In this document: positions 36,750 to 46,124 of the stretch, piece after piece
How the letters are laid out: each line of letters begins with the position of its first letter
Position numbering within the stretch: position 1 is the stretch's first letter
Assembly (NCBI GenBank): GCA_001970955.1
Contig: MPUH01000459.1
Span: forward strand, 1 to 52,953
DNA length: 52,953 nt
Origin: Stentor coeruleus
Lineage: Eukaryota > Ciliophora > Heterotrichea > Heterotrichida > Stentoridae
Reading direction: 5' to 3'
Translations under genes and position numbers: made by a program
The notes under the pieces: generated by a model
What the model was told of the DNA's origin: nothing
What the model saw: the letters and a program-made list of their open reading frames with translations, nothing else
The model's database searches: none

Positions 36750-36929
36750 TTAAAAATCTTTTTCCCATTGATATCTTTTTGATTTCTCCATGGGCCTTTC
36801 GTTTACAAACTCGAATTCATAGATATTGGACTTTTCAATAGCATCGAAAAATAACTCTTTCTTCATCTCAGCGAAAATATCCTTGAGATCATCACAAAGC
36901 TGGTTCCTATTACTTACTTCAGAGGACAT
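36750..36929 (-). CDS. Plausible small protein, 59 residues
   Basis: ATG at 36927-36929, TAA at 36750-36752. The product starts MSSEVSNRNQLCDDLKDIF and is acidic-amphipathic, with a likely helix (DDLKDIFAEMKKELFF) and a charged tail ending YQWEKDF. The frame is visibly richer in G+C than the surrounding desert, and TATAAAT directly precedes the ATG on the sense strand. These features suggest a real short gene rather than chance. No homologue recognised. It is the only coding candidate I find in the 3.7-kb gene-poor region. Confidence 0.5.
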   Translation of the reverse strand: MSSEVSNRNQLCDDLKDIFAEMKKELFFDAIEKSNIYEFEFVNERPMEKSKRYQWEKDF

Positions 36930-37604
36930 ATTTATATATTTCTAGAATGATTTGGGTAAGATTTCATAAAAATTACAATGTTCCCTTCGATCAAATTTGA
37001 TGGGAATTTTTTTCCCGCTTGGTCTTTAGTAGTACATTATATAAAATATTTAATGGATAAATCTATCAAAAACTAATGATAAGTGACAGAAATTTATTTT
37101 TAATAGAGACTATATAAGCTAGACTGAGCTTTTTTAGAATATGATATCGTTAAGAGCCGTGTTATAATTTTTTTAGCTGAGTGTCTGGTGGGTGTTAGAA
37201 AAATGTTAAAACTTTATAAAGGTCTAATAGAAATTGCGAAAAATCGTTAAGGACAACGTTATTTCTATAGGGAATATGCAAAAATAACTAGTTATCGAGT
37301 GAGGATTGTGTGAAAAAAAATTTTTTTTTAGCTTATTTTTTATAGATATAATTTTTTTTTTATGATACCTAAAATATTAACTACTATTTACCATTAAGCA
37401 TTATGAAAGAAAATTTTAACATTAGCAATTGCTAACTTTAAAGGATGATAATTAGATTGACAGTTTTTATATTGGATAAATCAGAAAAGAGAAAAGCTTA
37501 GTCTAGGGTGATTTATGAATTTTCCATATCTCAAATATTTAGAAATATTCCCATTTCTAGCCTACCTGTTATATGGTTTTTTATGATGAAGTATAGAGGA
37601 TATA

Positions 37605-37729
37605 TACAATATATATAGAATGAATTGTAATTATTGATGATTAGATAAGTAAAAAATTGAAGAGAGNTACAATATATATAGAATGAATTGTAATTATTGA
37701 TGATTAGATAAGTAAAAAATTGAAGAGAG
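37605..37729. repeat. 62-nt duplication around an N (assembly join)
   Basis: Bases 37605-37666 and 37668-37729 are identical copies flanking the N at 37667, in noncoding DNA. Confidence 0.88.
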
Positions 37730-38376
37730 ACTGCTTTTATTAATGATGCTTTATTATACCTTAATCACTATTAAACCTATAATTCTTAAAAATTTTAATC
37801 AATGCAATACTTATAATCTAATCATTTGACCAAGAAATTATACACAACTTTACTTGTCTATGGATCTTAGTGGTAATGAAGTCAATCAAATTATTAAAAA
37901 CTAAAAAACCATATAGCAAATAAAAGACAAGATAAAATACTTAAATTTTTGAAGGATTAGAAGAGAAAAATATTTTTCTAATACAGCGATTCATAAAAAT
38001 AGAGATAAGTTGATGTTACTTAAAATTACAGAATAGAATAAGTTATTTAATAATACATTTTGACTTAAATTTCATATATCGATGATGAAAGCTTTGAATT
38101 TTTATGTGTATTATATATAAGCCATATAAACTATATAAACTGAATCCTTTACTTATTATATTTAATTCCTATCATCCTTATCATTTGAAACTTTACCCCA
38201 TATTCTCAATCCATCCTCTAATCATATTACCAAAACTCCATGATTTTCAGTCCTATTCATCATATTAAAATTAATTTTTTCTATATACAATCCTAATACT
38301 TTATACACAAAAAAATCCTCAATCTACCAAAAAAAAACTCATAATCATAATATTCCCTACATTTTTCTTATGTTAT

Positions 38377-39678
38377 TTAATTAAAGATATTACGTTTTCT
38401 TCCAAAATTATTCTCGATATCTTTTTCACTATGATTTTTAATAACATATTGATACTTGGAAGGACTATCATTTCCATTAGCTTGAATTTTATTAATTTGT
38501 TTTATTTCACCAGTAAGAGGATTTACAATATCATAATAGTTTTTAATGTTTCGATTATAGTCTGAAGGTCTTGGTCCTTCAACATCGCTAATTTTTCCTG
38601 GAAATGCTTCAAGTTTTTTGCTTCCAAGTGGTCTGATTGTGGTTCTTGTACTATCATATCTTGTTGTAGAGTCTGTTATAGGGTCATAAGTACTAGTCTT
38701 AGGAGATGTTTTTCCATAGTTTTTTGAACTTTGAACTTTATCGGGAGAATTAATTAAAGTTGAACTCCCAGGAAGCTCTTTTTCTATATCCCCTTCATCT
38801 GTGCCAAAAAACTTTTCCATATTCTTATTGAACTCCTCATCATAAACTTTTACAGGCTCAACTACTACACGGTCTTTCCTTTCGTTTTTCCTCATTTCCT
38901 CAATAATTCTCATTTTTTCCAATACATCATCTTTTAGATTTTTAGATTTCCCAGTATCAAGATCTTTATCATCCCAGGTCAAATTCACTTTATCATCAGG
39001 TACATAATGTTTTCGTCCTGGGCTCCTTCTATTCGCTTTAAAATTCTCTTCTACTTCCAAGACCTTAGATTTCTCCATCATTCGTTTTTGAATCAGCTGG
39101 TCTAAACTTTGTTCTTTACTATTCCCAGCAAAAAGTACATTTTTTTCATATTGTATTTGTCTTGAGTTCTGCATATCTTCTGATCTTTTTAGTTTATCCA
39201 AATACGTTAGTCTGTTTTTTTCCATAGTCTGAGCAAAACTGTCATCACAATAATCAGAATTAGTTCTTTCATTACCTTTTATCCGACTATCAACCCCTTG
39301 TATTGATGTATCAAATTGCCCATCTAATCTTTTATTATACTTGCTTAATGGTGAAGTTTTTATATTGTTTAGTTTAGGGAAACTTGTAGGTTGATTGATT
39401 TTTTCAAAGGATTTTTGATAATTGATAAGAGAAGTTGGGTTTTCATAAGGTTTTGAATATCCATCATTGGTCTGAGGATTGCGGAAATTACTAAAAGGGG
39501 ACTTTTTTATTGGCAGTTCTGAGGTAAAAAGGTTTTTGTTGGCAATTTTGGCAAATGGGGATTGGCTTCCGTTGTTTGGGGGGAGTTTATTGTTGGGGTT
39601 TGCAGCAAAGTCAGGGGATTTCGAGAGAAATTTGTTAGCTGGTCTTGGAGCAGAGTTGTATTTATTCAAGCTAGACAT
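38377..39678 (-). CDS. Large disordered protein, unknown
   Basis: A 433-residue, Asn/Lys/Ser/Pro-rich protein that looks intrinsically disordered (NKYNSAPRPANKFLSKSPDF; SQSPFAKIANKN). A charged, possibly helical part lies in the middle (QLIQKRMMEKSKVLEVEENF; VLEKMRIIEEMRKNERKDR). Near the end is YYDIVNPLTGEIKQINK, a motif recalling the NPIT segments of the protein at 10313-11068. No enzyme or membrane domain. The ATG 39676-39678 lies only 14 bp downstream of the stop codon of the preceding gene on the same strand. Function unknown; such proteins are common among ciliary and cortical components. Confidence 0.75.
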   Translation of the reverse strand: MSSLNKYNSAPRPANKFLSKSPDFAANPNNKLPPNNGSQSPFAKIANKNLFTSELPIKKSPFSNFRNPQTNDGYSKPYENPTSLINYQKSFEKINQPTSFPKLNNIKTSPLSKYNKRLDGQFDTSIQGVDSRIKGNERTNSDYCDDSFAQTMEKNRLTYLDKLKRSEDMQNSRQIQYEKNVLFAGNSKEQSLDQLIQKRMMEKSKVLEVEENFKANRRSPGRKHYVPDDKVNLTWDDKDLDTGKSKNLKDDVLEKMRIIEEMRKNERKDRVVVEPVKVYDEEFNKNMEKFFGTDEGDIEKELPGSSTLINSPDKVQSSKNYGKTSPKTSTYDPITDSTTRYDSTRTTIRPLGSKKLEAFPGKISDVEGPRPSDYNRNIKNYYDIVNPLTGEIKQINKIQANGNDSPSKYQYVIKNHSEKDIENNFGRKRNIFN

Positions 39679-39692
39679 TTTTAAGATAAAAA

Positions 39693-40817
39693 CTACAAAG
39701 ATAAATTTTCAGCTTCAGGATTTTGAGGCTTTTTGATAAGTTTTTGCCTAAGTTTTAAGAGGAAACTAGGTGGAGCCAGTCTTTTATCTCCTTTTTTAAT
39801 TTTTGTCATGTGTATGTTTGAAGTCTCACAGCTAAGCCAGTGTATAGCTGTTGATTCATGTTTTTGCTTTTTTATGGATTTTAAGTATTGAAGACCTGTT
39901 ATGATTTTGTCAGATTTAGCTACAAAGGAACGAGCTTTGGATTTAGGTTTCTGAGTCTCGCTGAAGTCTTTCGAAAATTTGTACTCGTAATTTTTTTCGG
40001 GTTTATCAAATGTTTTGGATAAAAAAGCATTTTCTACAATGTTCTGGGATCTAAAATCCAGCCATTCCTTATCCAAACGCAGAGTCTTAGTGTATTTCTC
40101 TTTTACCTCACTTCTCACAAGTTTATTAATAAAATCTCCAGCATTAACCATAAGAACTTCAGCTGCAGCCGTATTACAAACACAAGAAAAAACCCTACTC
40201 TTCTCCCCACTCATAACTTCTTCAGCACCTAAAATTTCCTTTTCCCCTTTAACCACTAAATCGACTTTCACAATTTTTTTCGGACTTTTATTTTTAAATC
40301 TCTTAACAATTGTATCATTAAAAACTTGTGATTTTTCCTCTTCCTCTTTAATAATACTCTTTGTTATAGTAAAATTCCCTTTCATGATAAAATACACATG
40401 ACTCGGAATTTCGTTTTGTTTAAAAGCATACTGTCCTTTGACGAAATTTTTATTTTTAAACATATAAAGTACCTTAGATAACTCTGTTTTTGGCCATCTG
40501 GAGAAAATTGATATACTATGAAGAAACTCAATATTTTCTAATACTCTTCTTTGTGAGAATTCTAAGAGTTTTTTACTAAGATTTATCTTAGGAGTCATAG
40601 GAAATATAGGATTTGTATCAATAGTTTGAATTTTATCTAAGAAATTATATGACCTTTGATATTCTTGGTTCAAGGGAAAATTTTGATGTTGGGCTGTTGC
40701 GCTTTTTTGTGTTTTATTTATATTGTTGGTTATTGAAAATAGGCTAAAAAGTTGATTTGTACTAGGGGCTTTGGGGGTTTGTGGGGTGAAATGTGTTTGG
40801 AGGATTTGTGAGGACAT
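39693..40817 (-). CDS. Cyclic-nucleotide-binding-domain protein
   Basis: A 374-residue protein with one cNMP-binding-type domain at about residues 95-240. SIFSRWPKTELSKVLYMF forms the entry helix; FVKGQYAFKQNEIPSHVYF and IMKGNFTITKS form the first beta hairpin. A Lys-rich insertion (about 155-180) follows, then EILGAEEVMSGEKSRVFSCV, where the phosphate-binding cassette should lie, and AAAEVLMVNAGDFI. The cassette lacks the usual GExAL...PRxA form (here GAEEV...KSRVF), so cAMP/cGMP binding is uncertain. No channel helices, kinase or GEF domain: it is a stand-alone CNB protein, a class frequent in ciliary proteomes. It starts at ATG 40815-40817. The stop lies 14 bp before the next ATG. Confidence 0.82.
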   Translation of the reverse strand: MSSQILQTHFTPQTPKAPSTNQLFSLFSITNNINKTQKSATAQHQNFPLNQEYQRSYNFLDKIQTIDTNPIFPMTPKINLSKKLLEFSQRRVLENIEFLHSISIFSRWPKTELSKVLYMFKNKNFVKGQYAFKQNEIPSHVYFIMKGNFTITKSIIKEEEEKSQVFNDTIVKRFKNKSPKKIVKVDLVVKGEKEILGAEEVMSGEKSRVFSCVCNTAAAEVLMVNAGDFINKLVRSEVKEKYTKTLRLDKEWLDFRSQNIVENAFLSKTFDKPEKNYEYKFSKDFSETQKPKSKARSFVAKSDKIITGLQYLKSIKKQKHESTAIHWLSCETSNIHMTKIKKGDKRLAPPSFLLKLRQKLIKKPQNPEAENLSL

Positions 40818-40955
40818 AAAGTATAAAAGTTATTTATTAAGATTGGATATTAACTGAAAATTTAAGTTTGTGAGTAAAAAAATAACAGGTTTTAGGGTTT
40901 TTGATGTGAAATAAAAATTTGGGAAGAGGTTTTTAAAGATTTTATAAGGTTTTAG

Positions 40956-41150
40956 TTAGATAGATTGACTTGAAAAACTACTTACAGATGAAAGCTTGAT
41001 TTTATGGTTGATGTTGTTAAAAAGAGACTCTTTTGTACTGATTTCTTCGGATGCTTTCATGCTTATTACCTCGATGGTTATGCTTTTAGCTAGATCATCG
41101 TCATCATCATTGAAAATCAGTCGGTTTGTATAGCAACAAGTATTACCCAT
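40956..41150 (-). CDS. Small MGNTCC protein, possible dual lipidation
   Basis: A 64-residue frame starting MGNTCCYTNRLIFNDDDDDL. Gly2 followed by Asn-Thr and the Cys5-Cys6 pair is a typical SH4-like signal for N-myristoylation plus palmitoylation, which would place the protein at a membrane. An Asp5 run and a Ser-rich tail (SSVSSFSSQSI) follow. No domain. The frame is short but has an ATG in a proper AT-rich context and sits between genes of the same strand. Lipidation is inference from the motif only. Confidence 0.55.
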   Translation of the reverse strand: MGNTCCYTNRLIFNDDDDDLAKSITIEVISMKASEEISTKESLFNNINHKIKLSSVSSFSSQSI

Positions 41151-41313
41151 TTATCAAATTATTAGAAACTATTAATAATTTAAATTGAAATGATAATAGA
41201 AATGGAAGATTAGACTAAGATCAGATTGTTAATATTTATAAGGAAAAGGGAAGGAAGTTAGTAAGGATTAAAAAATTGAAATTTATCTAATAATAGTACT
41301 ATCTAATAATTTA

Positions 41314-41805
41314 TTAGTAGTTACGCCTTATCATTTTTTTCTCATTAGAATGCTGTATCAAAAGTTTGTTATACAAAGTTTTGTAATGACTCACTTCATC
41401 CGTTAATCTTGAAACTTGGGTCTTGTAAAACTCCTGCATTCTTTCATATCTTCTTGACAGATCTTCATATTTCATTTCAATACCATATTCGAAATTACAA
41501 GCATTTTGCTTTACCTCAGAATTTTCAGTTTTATTCAAGCTCTTAAATGAGTAATTCACATCTTTCATAGGTGTTCTTTCAGCCCTAGTTATATTTTCTT
41601 TTAAATTCAAATCGCTTTTATCATCATCAAATTGTTTGCTGGCATCATTTGTAAATAAAAAATTTCTTGTACAAGATTGAGATCTCCCATGAGTCGCATC
41701 CGAACTAGTATTTGATAACTTTGCTGTTTTAATATCTTCTCTCTTAAAAGCACTGGTAAACAGGCATTTCATCGGAGATTTGTAAGATGTATTCAAAATG
41801 CTCAT
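41314..41805 (-). CDS. Coiled-coil protein, unknown
   Basis: A 163-residue protein. The first 100 residues are Ser/Thr/Lys-rich and probably disordered (MSILNTSYKSPMKCLFTSAF). The end is a likely coiled coil (YEDLSRRYERMQEFYKTQV, then DEVSHYKTLYNKLLIQH) finishing in basic KKMIRRNY. No known domain. The ATG 41803-41805 is 65 bp from the ATG of the divergent alpha/beta hydrolase gene, so promoters are shared. Function unknown. Confidence 0.65.
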   Translation of the reverse strand: MSILNTSYKSPMKCLFTSAFKREDIKTAKLSNTSSDATHGRSQSCTRNFLFTNDASKQFDDDKSDLNLKENITRAERTPMKDVNYSFKSLNKTENSEVKQNACNFEYGIEMKYEDLSRRYERMQEFYKTQVSRLTDEVSHYKTLYNKLLIQHSNEKKMIRRNY

Positions 41806-41870
41806 ATTAACAATTATTATGGCAGTTTAAAAAAACCCTATCAAACTTAATTTTATTCAAACAACAATAA
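41806..41870. promoter_or_regulatory. 65-bp bidirectional promoter region
   Basis: The whole space between two divergent ATGs. AT-rich, with ACAATAAATG as the right-hand start context. Confidence 0.55.
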
Positions 41871-43850
41871 ATGGCAAATCTTCGGAAAATAAAAATAGCA
41901 TCAATCGCAGCAATTAGTTGTTTATGTTTATCCCTTCTCATATTAACAATACTATTATTTTACTATTTGTCCTATATTATCACATCTTTAGGGTCAATTT
42001 TGTTGTTTATTTTCATGTTATGGCTTTTACTTCGCTTAGCTGTAAAAATATTAGTATTCCCAGGATCATATTGGCTTTGGAAACGGTCAATTGAAGCTAG
42101 TTTTTGTGTTGAGATGACTAACCAAATTTACTACAAAATACGTGATTTAAGAATTTATTTACAATCTATTCAAAGCCAAGAAATATTTTCTCTTCAAACA
42201 AACTTACCTTCACTTATCGAATCTTTATCAGATAGAATAAATACAGTTAAAGGATATATTAAAATAAGCAAGTTTCAAGAAGGTTTTTTTTATAGACTTG
42301 AAGATATAAAAAAACATCTAAAAGAAACTATGATAATTATAAATTCAACAGATAATAAAAATTTATGGGACTGGTTACAAGAAATTAACTCTTGTCCAGA
42401 GCTTTCAAATATTGTTTATGAAGACTACCCAGATTGTTATCAAGCAAAAAAGCTCATAAGTCTATGTTGTGAACTAGAAGAAATCCTTCTTAAATCCTGT
42501 GGCCCAGCAAAAATTACCCAAAAAATCAAAAGGTGGTTATTTGATGACACAATCGGCAACATCCACTACCTCCGTGAAGACTTACTTAAAAGATTTAACT
42601 GCGAACAAATCTGGATCCAACATGAAAAAACCCAAATTGACTGGTAAAAACTAAACAGCCTTTATATAAATAACAATATCAATGGACCAGTCATGTTATT
42701 TTGCAACCCAAATGCTGGTTTCTATGAGTTTGCTTTTTATCAAAGTGAATGGTTTGAATTTTATATGAAAACTGGAATCAACCTTATGATGTGGAACTAC
42801 CCAGGTTATGGTCGGACCAAAGGTCCTCCGAGTATGTCAAAAATCTTTAAAGTTGGTGAAACTATTATTTCATATCTCCGAATATATAAAAATGTTAAGA
42901 AAATTGGAGTACATGGAGAGTCTTTAGGTGGTTGTGTTGCTACATATCTTGCAAATAAATGCAATTTAGATTTCTTATTTGCTGATAGAACTTTTTCTTC
43001 TTTATCCAATACAGCTTATTATAATTTTGGTAAAATCGCATATTTTGGGTATAAATTAGCTCGTGGGGATGATACTGATTCTGTTAATAACTATATTGAA
43101 ACTTTATGTTATAAAGTTATATCTTGTGATTCAAAAGATACTATGATAAGTGATTTAGCATCGTTGAAAATTGGAATTTCTTTAAATTTAACAACGAAAA
43201 AAATACCAAAGACACATATTTTATCAGAGATTGATATGAAGAATTTTTATACAACATTGATAAGAGTTCAAGATTTGATAGGGAAATTAGGGAATATTAA
43301 AAGGGAAAATCTGAACCTTGAGGTGTCGACAAAATATCAAAGGTTGAATGATGATTATGAGCTTTTTGAAGATGAGAGTTTTAGAGAAGGGATTTTAAAG
43401 TTAAAATCTTTGTTAAATAGTATCGAAGCTGGGGGGATAACTTTGTTAGGGTCGATTAGAGGGAAAAATCCTAAGATTTCACTTGTAATATGGGTTTTGG
43501 TGTTGGATATATGGGGTACAACAATTTTTGCATCGATGATATCTCCAATACAAGCTGCAGCTGAAAGTTTAAAAAATATACTTAGGGAATTAGAGATATT
43601 GAAAAATATTAATGGGTTAAAATCAGAAATAAATGTATTGATTTTAGCCTTAGAGACTATTAGGCTGCATTTTGATAGGAAGTTAAAGTCAAAGGGCTCT
43701 AGATCTCTTGATCAGGAATTTAAACATGAATTTGATTATGAAAAAGCGGGGCATTTAATTCCTCTTAGCTGTGGGCATGGAGGACCTTTTTCATCTCAGG
43801 AAAAATTTGTGTATGAACAACATTTATTTAATGCTAAGTTTATTTTATAA
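41871..43850 (+). CDS. Membrane-anchored alpha/beta hydrolase, one 15-nt intron
   Basis: Exons 41871-42643 and 42659-43850 join across a 15-nt intron, giving 654 residues; the junction reads QIDCLYINNN and leads into NGPVMLFCNPNAGFYEF, the first strand and oxyanion region of an alpha/beta hydrolase. The N-terminus has two hydrophobic segments (about 10-38 and 40-62). A helical region of 180 residues precedes the catalytic domain. Strand NLMMWNYPGYGRTKGPPS and the nucleophile elbow GVHGESLGGCVA (Ser about 346) are clear. A 200-residue helical insertion follows. The C-terminal histidine is probably in GHLIPLSCGHGGPF (His623 or His631). Likely a lipase or thioesterase-like enzyme on an internal membrane; substrate unknown. 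Confidence 0.87.
42644..42658 (+). other. 15-nt spliceosomal intron
   Basis: GTAAAAACTAAACAG: GT and AG ends, A at position 10. It contains an in-frame TAA and splits the N-terminal membrane part from the hydrolase domain. Confidence 0.9.
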
Positions 43851-44413
43851 GTAAATACGTATTTTTTTAGGATTAATATATATGTTTATGGGATAATTAA
43901 CCCTTCAATTAGATATAGGTTTACAAGAATAGTTGTAACTAGAATCAGTAGTCGATCAGGAGATACTTTTTCTAAGTTAAATAAATNTATGTTTATGGGA
44001 TAATTAACCCTTCAATTAGATATAGGTTTACAAGAATAGTTGTAACTAGAAACAGTAGTCGATCAGGAGATACTTTTTCTAAGTTAAATAAATATATGAA
44101 AACTAAGTTTGATTCGTATAAATAGTTATGTTATACTTTTAAGATTATTTGGATTTATACTCTTTATATAAGCTTACAAGTAGTTTTTCAGACTCAAATA
44201 ATCCTGTAGAAACAAAGATGATGGTTAATAAAAGCCTTGTGATCCTCATGGAAAATTTCAGTCGCCCTTGATTTCAGCAATCTTTATCGGTTATGATTAT
44301 AAAATTACTATAAACTAAATTTTGTATAAAACTATCAACACAAAAAACTCAACATCATAACAGTATTATCTACCAAAATAATAAAAGATCTTATTTATTA
44401 TGTTATAAATAGG
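43851..44413. other. Intergenic, tandem genes
   Basis: No gene seen. Bases 43881-44093 are an N-flanking duplication, so the true spacing is about 107 nt shorter. TTATAAATAGG directly precedes the receptor ATG. Confidence 0.55.
43881..44093. repeat. 106-nt duplication around an N (assembly join)
   Basis: Bases 43881-43986 and 43988-44093 flank the N at 43987 and differ by one base (AGAATCAG versus AGAAACAG). The mismatch suggests two haplotypes or a read error rather than a perfect overlap. Confidence 0.85.
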
Positions 44414-45310
44414 ATGAAATATACAAAAGAGGAGGAGGAAGCATTTTATATTGCTGCTGCAGTCCCTTCAATATTCTCAGCAATAGGAAGTTTTTTACTA
44501 TTCCTAGGTTGTTTAAAACTAAGTGTTAAAAACAGTACTACGGTATTAGTAATATATTTAGGTATATGTAACTTGGCTGTAAGTCTTGCTTCAATTATTC
44601 CTACATATAAATATCCTATCCTTTGTTCATATCAAGGCATTATACATATTTTCTTTCAAAACTTAGGCTGTACTACACATGCTCTTATAGCTTATAGTTT
44701 ATATAAATCATTATCTACTGCAGAAAATATACTTTCTTTAAGAACTAGGAAATTATTCATATTTTTCTGTATAATAGCCTTACCTTCTGCGATTTATCCT
44801 GCTATAGCTTCAGAATTTTCATATCAAGGAGGCTGGTGTACAGTACATAGTAAAAATGCAACATTTAAAGATCCTTATTTTTGGGTTTATTATTATATGA
44901 GATTTGCATTTGTATGGGCTAGCAATTTTTATGTTATTGGATGCTATTTTATAATAGTAAAAAAGTATAGGAAATTGACTAAATCGATATTAGATTTTGT
45001 TGAAGAAAAAAGGACTATAGTTACGAGGATGCTGATTTTTCCTATTGCTTTAGTTTTGTGTTATTTTCCAATTAATTTTCAAAGGTTTTATAGTCAGTTT
45101 AAAAAACCAAGTGATGAGTTTACTATAGTTTGCATTGTAGTTGTAAGTCTTGTTGGAGCTGTTAATTGTATTGTGTATGGTGTTAGTAATCCTAATGTTA
45201 GGAGAAAAATCATTCAGATTTTTGTGTTGAAAAAGAAGGTTCGAAAAGGGATAAATGACTCTAAAAACTTGTTTGATGAGTCGTCGAGAGAGCTTGATAT
45301 AACTTTTTAA
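44414..45310 (+). CDS. Seven-transmembrane receptor, cAMP-receptor-like GPCR
   Basis: A 298-residue protein with seven hydrophobic segments: about 13-35, 44-63, 72-98, 113-133, 154-180, 200-222 and 238-260. The second extracellular loop has QGGWCTVH, resembling the conserved Trp-Cys of class E (Dictyostelium cAR) and related secretin-like receptors, with a matching Cys in loop 1 (YPILCSYQG). Segment 7 ends VSNPNVRRKIIQIF and is followed by a short basic tail ending ELDITF. It would sense an unknown extracellular cue through G proteins. The N-terminus is short and acidic (KYTKEEEEAF) without a signal peptide. Receptor topology is well supported; ligand and subclass are not. Confidence 0.82.
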   Translation: MKYTKEEEEAFYIAAAVPSIFSAIGSFLLFLGCLKLSVKNSTTVLVIYLGICNLAVSLASIIPTYKYPILCSYQGIIHIFFQNLGCTTHALIAYSLYKSLSTAENILSLRTRKLFIFFCIIALPSAIYPAIASEFSYQGGWCTVHSKNATFKDPYFWVYYYMRFAFVWASNFYVIGCYFIIVKKYRKLTKSILDFVEEKRTIVTRMLIFPIALVLCYFPINFQRFYSQFKKPSDEFTIVCIVVVSLVGAVNCIVYGVSNPNVRRKIIQIFVLKKKVRKGINDSKNLFDESSRELDITF

Positions 45311-45455
45311 TCACTGTTGAAATTATGTATAAAAAGATTTAGATTTGATTATAGTTACTTAATAATATCCAATTTACATCATTACATAATTCCTCTATCC
45401 TAAACCATCATTATGACACTAATCACATAATCCAAAACAACATCTTAAAAATTAA

Positions 45456-46124
45456 ATGGAAGGACTTATCTACGCTATGGTCTCAAACAACAAATCAACT
45501 TCACCACTAGGTGAAGTCTCTTTAGCAAATGGTAACTTCCAACTTCTTGCCCTAAAAATCCTAAGCAAATGTAAAAACGATACAAACACATCCAAATCCT
45601 TCTCCTATGAAAACAAGTATATGTTCCATTATCATAATAAATCAGAAATCACAGTTTTATGTATGTGCGATGCTAGTTTTCCTAATCAAAAAGCTTTTGG
45701 TTTTCTTTTTTGCCTTTGGAATAAAATCAATCAGACTTATGGCGAAGATATAAAAAAAGCTATTGCGTTTAGTATAAAAAAACCTTTTATTGAAGAAATT
45801 AAGAAAATGATGAATGAGTTTAATTTAGAAGATGAGGATAAAATACAGGTGGTTAATAAAAACGTAGATGAGTTGAAGAATATTGTTGTGCAAAGTTTGG
45901 AAAAAGTTATGGAAAGAGGGGAGAGAATTGATTTACTTGTAGAAAAAGCTGAGGAATTGAGAGGGAATGCCAAGATTTTTTTGAAAGGGGCGAAAAAAGT
46001 GGAAAGGCATTTTTGTATTGAGCATTATAAGATAGTTTTTCTTGTGGTACTTATTGTTTTAGCTATTGGTGGAGTGGTTACAGTTATGGCTTGTGGTGGG
46101 TTAGATTTTCATAGATGCAAATAA
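45456..46124 (+). CDS. VAMP7-like longin R-SNARE
   Basis: A 222-residue vesicle SNARE. The N-terminal 110 residues fit a longin domain (MEGLIYAMVSNN; then a strand pair with VLCMCDASFPNQKAFGFLF). The SNARE motif runs from about 127 to 180, with DELKNIVVQSLEKVMERGER and IDLLVEKAEELRGNA. The zero-layer residue is the Arg of MERGER, which makes it an R-SNARE, and RGERIDLL closely resembles the VAMP7 RGERLELL. One C-terminal membrane anchor (about 189-212) is followed by a short lumenal tail. It would act in fusion with endosomes, lysosomes or plasma membrane. It starts at ATG 45456, in tandem with the receptor 145 bp upstream. The 3' flank ends in a telomere-like repeat at 46255. Confidence 0.93.
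   Translation: MEGLIYAMVSNNKSTSPLGEVSLANGNFQLLALKILSKCKNDTNTSKSFSYENKYMFHYHNKSEITVLCMCDASFPNQKAFGFLFCLWNKINQTYGEDIKKAIAFSIKKPFIEEIKKMMNEFNLEDEDKIQVVNKNVDELKNIVVQSLEKVMERGERIDLLVEKAEELRGNAKIFLKGAKKVERHFCIEHYKIVFLVVLIVLAIGGVVTVMACGGLDFHRCK

Larger units (their letters stand above)
34694..38376. other. 3.7-kb gene-poor region
   Basis: By far the longest stretch without clear genes. It is very AT-rich, and from about 35280 to 36700 it lacks the strong G-rich or C-rich flanks seen elsewhere. It contains two N joins (35240, 37667) and one plausible 59-residue frame (36750-36929). A 252-nt open frame at 35864-36115 has no ATG at its start and is not convincing. No transposase or reverse transcriptase motif seen. 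It may hold noncoding RNA, a decayed gene or a retained germline-limited segment. Confidence 0.5.

Noticed and set aside
39676..39701. 26-nt intron joining the CNB gene to the following disordered-protein gene
   Set aside because: It would keep frame, but all six supported introns are 15 nt with A at position 10, and this one does not fit; kept only as an alternative in the spacer finding.
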